DNA of 64,000 nucleotides from Actinophytocola sp035634895. Lineage in GTDB: Bacteria; Actinomycetota; Actinomycetes; Mycobacteriales; Pseudonocardiaceae. The position numbers were made by a program, and so were the translations under genes. The notes below the pieces were generated by a model. That model was not told the origin of the DNA. It made no database searches and saw only the letters and a program-made list of their open reading frames with translations. The DNA lies in assembly GCF_035634895.1 (NCBI RefSeq), contig NZ_DASQCC010000153.1, forward strand, positions 1-64,000. Direction: 5' to 3'. Shown in pieces: positions 60,170 to 64,000 of this stretch; the stretch's first letter is position 1, and each line of letters opens with the position of its first letter.

Positions 60170-61164
60170 TCCTGGGCAACGAGCCGGTTCGGTCCGTGTT
60201 GGACGGTCGGGAGGAGGCGGTGGTCGAGCTGGTCCGGCGCTGCTACCTGACACACGCGCGTGGCGACACCTCGTTGCCGCACTCGGTCTTCCTCCGGTTC
60301 GCGGACCAGCCACGCGACCGGATCATCGCACTGCCCGCCCGCGTCGGCGGCGAGCAGCGGATCGCCGGGGTGAAGTGGATAGCGTCGTTCCCCGGCAACG
60401 TGTCCGCCGGTGTCGCTCGGGCGTCGGCCACGATCATCCTCAACTCGATGGACACCGGTCAACCGTTGGCGGTCGTCGAGGGCTCGACCATCTCGGCACG
60501 GCGGACGGCGGCCAGTGCGGCCCTCGCCGCGGCGACACTGGGCTCGGCGAACGGTCGGGGCGTCGCGCTGATCGGGTGTGGTGTCATCAACTTCGAGGTG
60601 CTGCGGTTCCTCAGGACCACCAACCCCGGCCTGACCGAGGTCACGCTGTTCGACCTGAGCCAGGAGCGTGCGCGGTCGTTCGCGGCCCGGTGCGCGCGGG
60701 AACCGGGCGGCCCGGCGGCCACCGTGGCGGACCGGCTGGAGGACGCGCTCGGCGCGCACACCCTGATCAGCTTCGCGACCACCGCGGGGGTGCCGCACAC
60801 GGGGTTGGCCCACTGCCTGCCGGGCAGCCTGGTGCTGCACCTGTCGTTGCGCGACATCCAGCCGGAAGCGTTGCTGGACAAGGACAACGTGGTGAACGTC
60901 GTCGACGACGCCGACCACGTGTGCCGGGAGGCGACCTCCGTCGACCTGGCGGCGCGGCTGGCCGGTCACCGCGACTTCATCCAGGCCGCGCTCGGCGACG
61001 TACTGGCCGGGTCGAGCCCGTACGACCGGGATCCCCGCCGGGTGACGGTGTTCTCGCCGTTCGGGCTGGGGATACTGGACATCGCGCTGGCCGACTTCGT
61101 GCGGGTCGAGGCGGTGGCGCGCGGGGTGGGCACGCACCTCACCGACTTCCTGCCCCCGGCGTGA
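60163..61164 (+). CDS. sbnB: SbnB-like dehydrogenase releasing 2,3-diaminopropionate
   Basis: 333 residues of the ornithine-cyclodeaminase/mu-crystallin fold. Visible blocks: RIAGVKWIASFPGNVSAGVARASATIILN, EGSTISARRTAASAALAAATL and the Rossmann motif VALIGCGVINFEVLRFL. SbnB oxidatively cleaves the SbnA product to L-2,3-diaminopropionate and 2-oxoglutarate with NAD. GTG 60163 has GGAGG upstream and overlaps sbnA by 7 bp. The product could be used directly, or carbamoylated to ureidoalanine by the OTC-like enzyme (inference). Confidence 0.92.
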   Translation: MLILGNEPVRSVLDGREEAVVELVRRCYLTHARGDTSLPHSVFLRFADQPRDRIIALPARVGGEQRIAGVKWIASFPGNVSAGVARASATIILNSMDTGQPLAVVEGSTISARRTAASAALAAATLGSANGRGVALIGCGVINFEVLRFLRTTNPGLTEVTLFDLSQERARSFAARCAREPGGPAATVADRLEDALGAHTLISFATTAGVPHTGLAHCLPGSLVLHLSLRDIQPEALLDKDNVVNVVDDADHVCREATSVDLAARLAGHRDFIQAALGDVLAGSSPYDRDPRRVTVFSPFGLGILDIALADFVRVEAVARGVGTHLTDFLPPA

Positions 61165-61166
61165 GT

Positions 61167-61182
61167 GCGAATATGGGGGCCG
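61167..61182 (+). promoter_or_regulatory. CGAA-N2-TGGGGG element upstream of the HTH-only luxR gene
   Basis: GCGAATATGGGGGCCG ends 43 nt before ATG 61226. The same 16-mer with one change ends exactly 43 nt before the LanM start, so it is probably a shared promoter or activator site. Confidence 0.6.
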
Positions 61183-61225
61183 TTCCCGACTGTCCCGGCC
61201 GCCGCCGGCCACTAGCGTCGGCGGT

Positions 61226-61450
61226 ATGCGGGAACTCACGCAGCACAGTCCGGCCGGGATCGCCCTCAGCGCACGGGAGATCGACGTTCTCCGCTTCATC
61301 GCGGACGGCCACAGCAACGTCCACATCGCACGGATGCTGTCCTGCTCGCACCACACGGTCAAGAACGTGCTGCACGACCTCATGGGCCGGCTCCAGCTCC
61401 GCAACCGCGCGCACGCGGCGGCCTACGCGGTGCGAGCAGGCATCATCTGA
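61226..61450 (+). CDS. Small LuxR-type HTH protein (DNA-binding domain only)
   Basis: 74 residues, almost entirely a LuxR C-terminal HTH: LSAREIDVLRFIADGHSNVHIARMLSCSHHTVKNVLHDLMGRLQLRNRAHAAAYAVRAGII. There is no receiver or sensor domain. Free-standing LuxR HTH proteins can act as constitutive or heterodimeric regulators. It ends 1 bp from the convergent larger LuxR regulator, whose HTH is similar (RLRLRNRAHAVAFALREGLI), suggesting the two are related and may bind similar sites. Confidence 0.82.
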   Translation: MRELTQHSPAGIALSAREIDVLRFIADGHSNVHIARMLSCSHHTVKNVLHDLMGRLQLRNRAHAAAYAVRAGII

Positions 61451-61451
61451 G

Positions 61452-62060
61452 TCAGATGAGCCCTTCCCGCAGGGCGAACGCGACCGCGTGCGCGCGGTTG
61501 CGCAGGCGCAAGCGGTGGGTGATGTCGTGCACGATGCCGGTCACGGTGCGCGGTGAGTAGGCGAGGGCCTTGGCGATCTCCACCGTCTCGTGGCCGTCCG
61601 CGACCATCAGGAGGACGGCCTTCTCCCGGTCGTCGAGCACCGGAGCAGACCGCCGGTGCGACAGGTTCGCGTCCAGCCTCCCGAGCCGCGCCATGACTTC
61701 GCCGAGCAGGTCCGGCGGCATGCTGCCGTGGCCGTCGGCGACCGCCAGCACGGCGGCCGCCAGGCCCTCCGCGTCGGCCTCGGCCCGGCGCAGCACGCCG
61801 TTGACCCCCGCTTCGATGGCCCGCAGGGTCCCCGCCGCGTCCACGGAGGTCGCGACCAGCAGGACGCCACGCCGGTCGGTCTCCCGGACCAACCGCAGGG
61901 TCCGCTCGTCGATCGTGTCCACCGCGATCACCGTCACCGCGGGCGGGCCGTCGGTGGTGACCTGCGCGCACAGCCGGAGCGCCGACTCCACCCCGGCCCG
62001 CAGCACCGGGTCCGAGGCGAGGATCTCGACGGATGTGCGCGAACCCGGTCGAGTGTCCAC
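61452..62060 (-). CDS. LuxR-family regulator with degenerate receiver-like domain
   Basis: 202 residues from GTG 62060, which has GGGAGGAG upstream; the longer frame to 62366 runs over the lanM promoter and is rejected. The C-terminal HTH is LDDREKAVLLMVADGHETVEIAKALAYSPRTVTGIVHDITHRLRLRNRAHAVAF. Residues ~10-120 look like a receiver (VEILASDPVLRAGVESALRLC; VTVIAVDTIDE; VNGVLRRAEADAEGLAAAVLAV) but the acidic pocket and the phosphorylation-site context are poorly kept, and no kinase is nearby. It may respond to a ligand or work without phosphorylation. Confidence 0.8.
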   Translation of the reverse strand: MDTRPGSRTSVEILASDPVLRAGVESALRLCAQVTTDGPPAVTVIAVDTIDERTLRLVRETDRRGVLLVATSVDAAGTLRAIEAGVNGVLRRAEADAEGLAAAVLAVADGHGSMPPDLLGEVMARLGRLDANLSHRRSAPVLDDREKAVLLMVADGHETVEIAKALAYSPRTVTGIVHDITHRLRLRNRAHAVAFALREGLI

Positions 62061-62127
62061 GACCGCTCCTCCCGGTTGACCTGACGAAACCAGCCTGCCC
62101 CCGCCCCGCCCACCACGCATCGGCGCG

Positions 62128-62143
62128 ACACCCCCAACTTCGG
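62128..62143 (-). promoter_or_regulatory. CGAA-N2-TGGGGG element upstream of the larger luxR gene
   Basis: On the minus strand the sequence reads CCGAAGTTGGGGGTGT, ending 67 nt before GTG 62060. It faces away from the lanM copy, with 16 bp between the two. Confidence 0.5.
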
Positions 62144-62159
62144 CCGCCCCCGGTTGATC

Positions 62160-62175
62160 GCGAATCTGGGGGCCG
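62160..62175 (+). promoter_or_regulatory. CGAA-N2-TGGGGG element upstream of lanM
   Basis: GCGAATCTGGGGGCCG ends 43 nt before GTG 62219, the same distance as in the small luxR promoter (15 of 16 bases identical). Confidence 0.6.
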
Positions 62176-62218
62176 CGCCCCCATGTGCCGCGACCCCCCG
62201 TGGTGGCAGGATCGACGC

Positions 62219-64000
62219 GTGAGCCTTCCGTCCACCAGTACCAGCCGACCGGACTGGGCGGACTTCGTCGAGCAGGCGATCGAGCAGGCGCAGCCGGCTG
62301 GACCGCTGCTCCGGCCACTGCTCGACGAGGCGCGGGACCGAGTGGCTCGGGGGGCGCCCCGGTCACCCGAGCTGATCGACCTCTCCCCGGTGTGCGACCA
62401 GTTCACCGGCCTGCTCGACGCTCAGCTGACGAAACTCGTCGACAGAAGGCTGGGGCACACCGCCGGGCTCGCCGCGCTGCTAGCCGAGTACCCGGTCCTG
62501 GCAAGACTCCTTGCGCAGACCTGCCTCCGCGCGATCGACGCGCACCTGCGGCTGCTCGACCGGCTCGGTGCCGACCGCGACACGATCGTCGAGGTGCTGT
62601 TCGGCGGGGTCGATCCCGGGCCGCTGCGCGAGGTGGGGGCGGGCGGACGGCGGGGGCGGACGGTACTGCGCTTCGCGGACGGCCGCGCCGTGGTCTACCA
62701 ACCACGCTCCCCCGCCCTGCTGCGCCACTTCGGCGAGCTCACCAGCTGGCTCAACAAGACCGTCCCCGGCCTGGCCCTGCGGCCGGTCACCACCGTGGTC
62801 CGCCCCCACCACGGGTGGGTCGAGTTCGTCCCCCACCGGCCCTGCGCGAGCGTCGTCGACGTCGACCGGTTCTACCGCCGCCAGGGCGCCCTGCTCGCGC
62901 TGCTGTACGCCGTGGACGCCGTCGACCTCGACCACGAGACCCTGGTCGCGGCCGGTGACCAGCCGGTCCTCGTCGACGTGGAAACCCTGTTCCACCCCGC
63001 ACTCGAACCGGCGGCCCCCGGTCAGGACCCGGCGACGCGCGCGCTGCGCTCGTCGGTGATCCGCACGGGCCTGCGGCCGCTCGCGTACGGCCCCGGCCGT
63101 CCCCGGCTGGGCGACCGGGACGTCGACCCGGCCGAGTACCGCTTCGCGTTGCTCACCGGGTTCCGCGCCGGCTACGACGCGATCGACGCGCACCGCGACG
63201 AGTTGGCCGGAGCCGGTGGCCTGCTCCAACGCTGCCGCGACGACGAGATCCGCGTCGTCGTCCGCCCCACCGGGGACTACGCGACGCTGCTCGCGGAGTC
63301 CACCCGGCCCGACCTGCTCCGGGACGACCGCGACCGCGAGCGCTTCTTCGAGCGGCTGCGGACCGGCTCACCCGACCGGCGGCTCGTCGAGGCCGAGATC
63401 GCCGCGCTGGTGTCGGGAGCGGTACCCGCGTTCGTCGGCAGGCCGTGTTCGCGGGACGCCTGGACCCCGGACGGCGAACAGGTGGCGGACCTGTTCGACA
63501 CGTCCGGTCTCGACGCGGTCGCCGCGAAGATCGCGGCCATGGACGAGGTGGACCGCCTCGACCAGGAATGGTTGATCGCCGCCGATATGGCCACCCGCGC
63601 AGGCCCGGCCGACCACCGGGGCGGCGAGCACGCGTCCCAACCGGCTCCCGCCGCGGTGCCGGACGCACCGTCGCTGCTGGCCGCGGCCTGTGGCATCGCC
63701 GACCAGCTCGTCGCCAGGTCCCTGCAGGACGAGCACCGCGCCAACTGGCTCGGCCTGGAGCTCACCGACGGCCGGCACTGGACGCTCGCCCCGCTCGGCG
63801 CGCGGCTGGGTGAGGGCTACCCCGGCGTCGCCCTGTTCCTCGCGCAGCTCGGCACGCTGACCGACACCGCTCGCTACCGTGCGCTGGCGCGAAAGGCGCT
63901 CCGGCCGGTCCCCGGGCTGCTGGCCGCCCTCGACGCCGACCCCGGGCTGGCGGGGGTCCTCGGGCCCGGCGGCTTCGCCGGCCTCGGCGGGCTCTGTTAC
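62219..64000 (+). CDS. lanM: Class II lanthipeptide synthetase LanM (partial, 5' part)
   Basis: 594 codons to the window end. Residues ~60-520 are a DUF4135 LanM dehydratase domain: PVLARLLAQTCLRAIDAHLRLLDRL, VVYQPRSPALLRHFGEL, VDLDHETLVAAGDQPVLVDVETLFHP, EIRVVVRPTGDYATLLAES. A LanC-like cyclase domain begins near residue 520 (LGARLGEGYPGVALFLAQLG, GGFAGLGGLCY). Normal LanM proteins have YKPR and DxHxEN; here these are YQPR (Gln161) and DLDHET. These are the residues reported to phosphorylate Ser/Thr in CylM, while the elimination motif RPTxxY is kept. GTG 62219 is the start. No precursor peptide is seen upstream. Confidence 0.85.
   Translation, partial: MSLPSTSTSRPDWADFVEQAIEQAQPAGPLLRPLLDEARDRVARGAPRSPELIDLSPVCDQFTGLLDAQLTKLVDRRLGHTAGLAALLAEYPVLARLLAQTCLRAIDAHLRLLDRLGADRDTIVEVLFGGVDPGPLREVGAGGRRGRTVLRFADGRAVVYQPRSPALLRHFGELTSWLNKTVPGLALRPVTTVVRPHHGWVEFVPHRPCASVVDVDRFYRRQGALLALLYAVDAVDLDHETLVAAGDQPVLVDVETLFHPALEPAAPGQDPATRALRSSVIRTGLRPLAYGPGRPRLGDRDVDPAEYRFALLTGFRAGYDAIDAHRDELAGAGGLLQRCRDDEIRVVVRPTGDYATLLAESTRPDLLRDDRDRERFFERLRTGSPDRRLVEAEIAALVSGAVPAFVGRPCSRDAWTPDGEQVADLFDTSGLDAVAAKIAAMDEVDRLDQEWLIAADMATRAGPADHRGGEHASQPAPAAVPDAPSLLAAACGIADQLVARSLQDEHRANWLGLELTDGRHWTLAPLGARLGEGYPGVALFLAQLGTLTDTARYRALARKALRPVPGLLAALDADPGLAGVLGPGGFAGLGGLCY

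Noticed and set aside
36943..61164. Capreomycin/viomycin-type cluster
   Set aside because: SbnA/SbnB-like and carbamoyl genes are shared, but the NRPS here is five regular C-A-T modules with a TE, and the hydroxylase matches AsnO rather than the Arg hydroxylase VioC.
1..64000. CRISPR arrays and insertion sequences
   Set aside because: I saw no regularly spaced 25-40 bp repeats and no transposase genes. The only recombinases are the AICE integrase and the broken serine recombinase.

Overview
The window is high-GC actinomycete DNA. GTG starts, GTGA/ATGA/TGATG stop-start overlaps, a WhiB protein, an ANTAR response regulator, a pSAM2-type integrative conjugative element and a large NRPS locus all fit a filamentous actinobacterium, probably Pseudonocardiales (Lentzea/Saccharothrix/Actinosynnema-like). 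The family-level guess is inference from gene content.

Layout. 1-12.4 kb is conserved chromosome: an 8-bp tandem repeat at the edge, polA, a hotdog thioesterase, a five-gene branched-chain amino-acid ABC transporter (livK-H-M-G-F, minus strand), a membrane-anchored fibronectin-III protein and a PdtaR-like ANTAR regulator. 12.4-34.1 kb is a complete 21.6-kb actinomycete integrative conjugative element (AICE) in a tRNA gene with anticodon CAA, bounded by 47-bp direct repeats. Its minus-strand operons encode integrase, excisionase, a DUF3987 replication protein beside inverted iterons, a TraB translocase with Spd-like membrane proteins, a cluster of phage-type proteins (DpdA-like transglycosylase, ASCH, HD hydrolase, DUF3970, DUF4417, DUF5131) and WhiB. 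A divergent GntR/KorA-like repressor has visible operators. A two-gene cargo (XRE-like protein plus HExxxH peptidase) sits at the right end. A frameshifted large serine recombinase and a small secreted lectin follow.

36.9-61.2 kb is an apparently undescribed non-ribosomal peptide locus. A minus-strand operon carries two NRPSs (five C-A-T modules and a terminal TE with a cysteine nucleophile), an AsnO-like asparagine hydroxylase, an EctB-like diaminobutyrate aminotransferase, a chimeric carbamoyltransferase and a stand-alone aspartokinase-type ACT protein. A divergent plus-strand operon carries an MFS exporter, MbtH, SbnA and SbnB (2,3-diaminopropionate). Read together, the genes suggest a pentapeptide built from Asn/3-hydroxy-Asn, a Gln-like residue (possibly ureidoalanine made by carbamoylating diaminopropionate), a basic residue (possibly diaminobutyrate), Thr and Asn/3-hydroxy-Asn. 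Most of these precursors come from the aspartate family, which the ACT protein may regulate.

61.2-64 kb starts a second specialised-metabolite locus: two LuxR-type regulators and the 5' part of a class II lanthipeptide synthetase (LanM) whose phosphorylation residues look degenerate. One CGAA-N2-TGGGGG element precedes all three of these genes.
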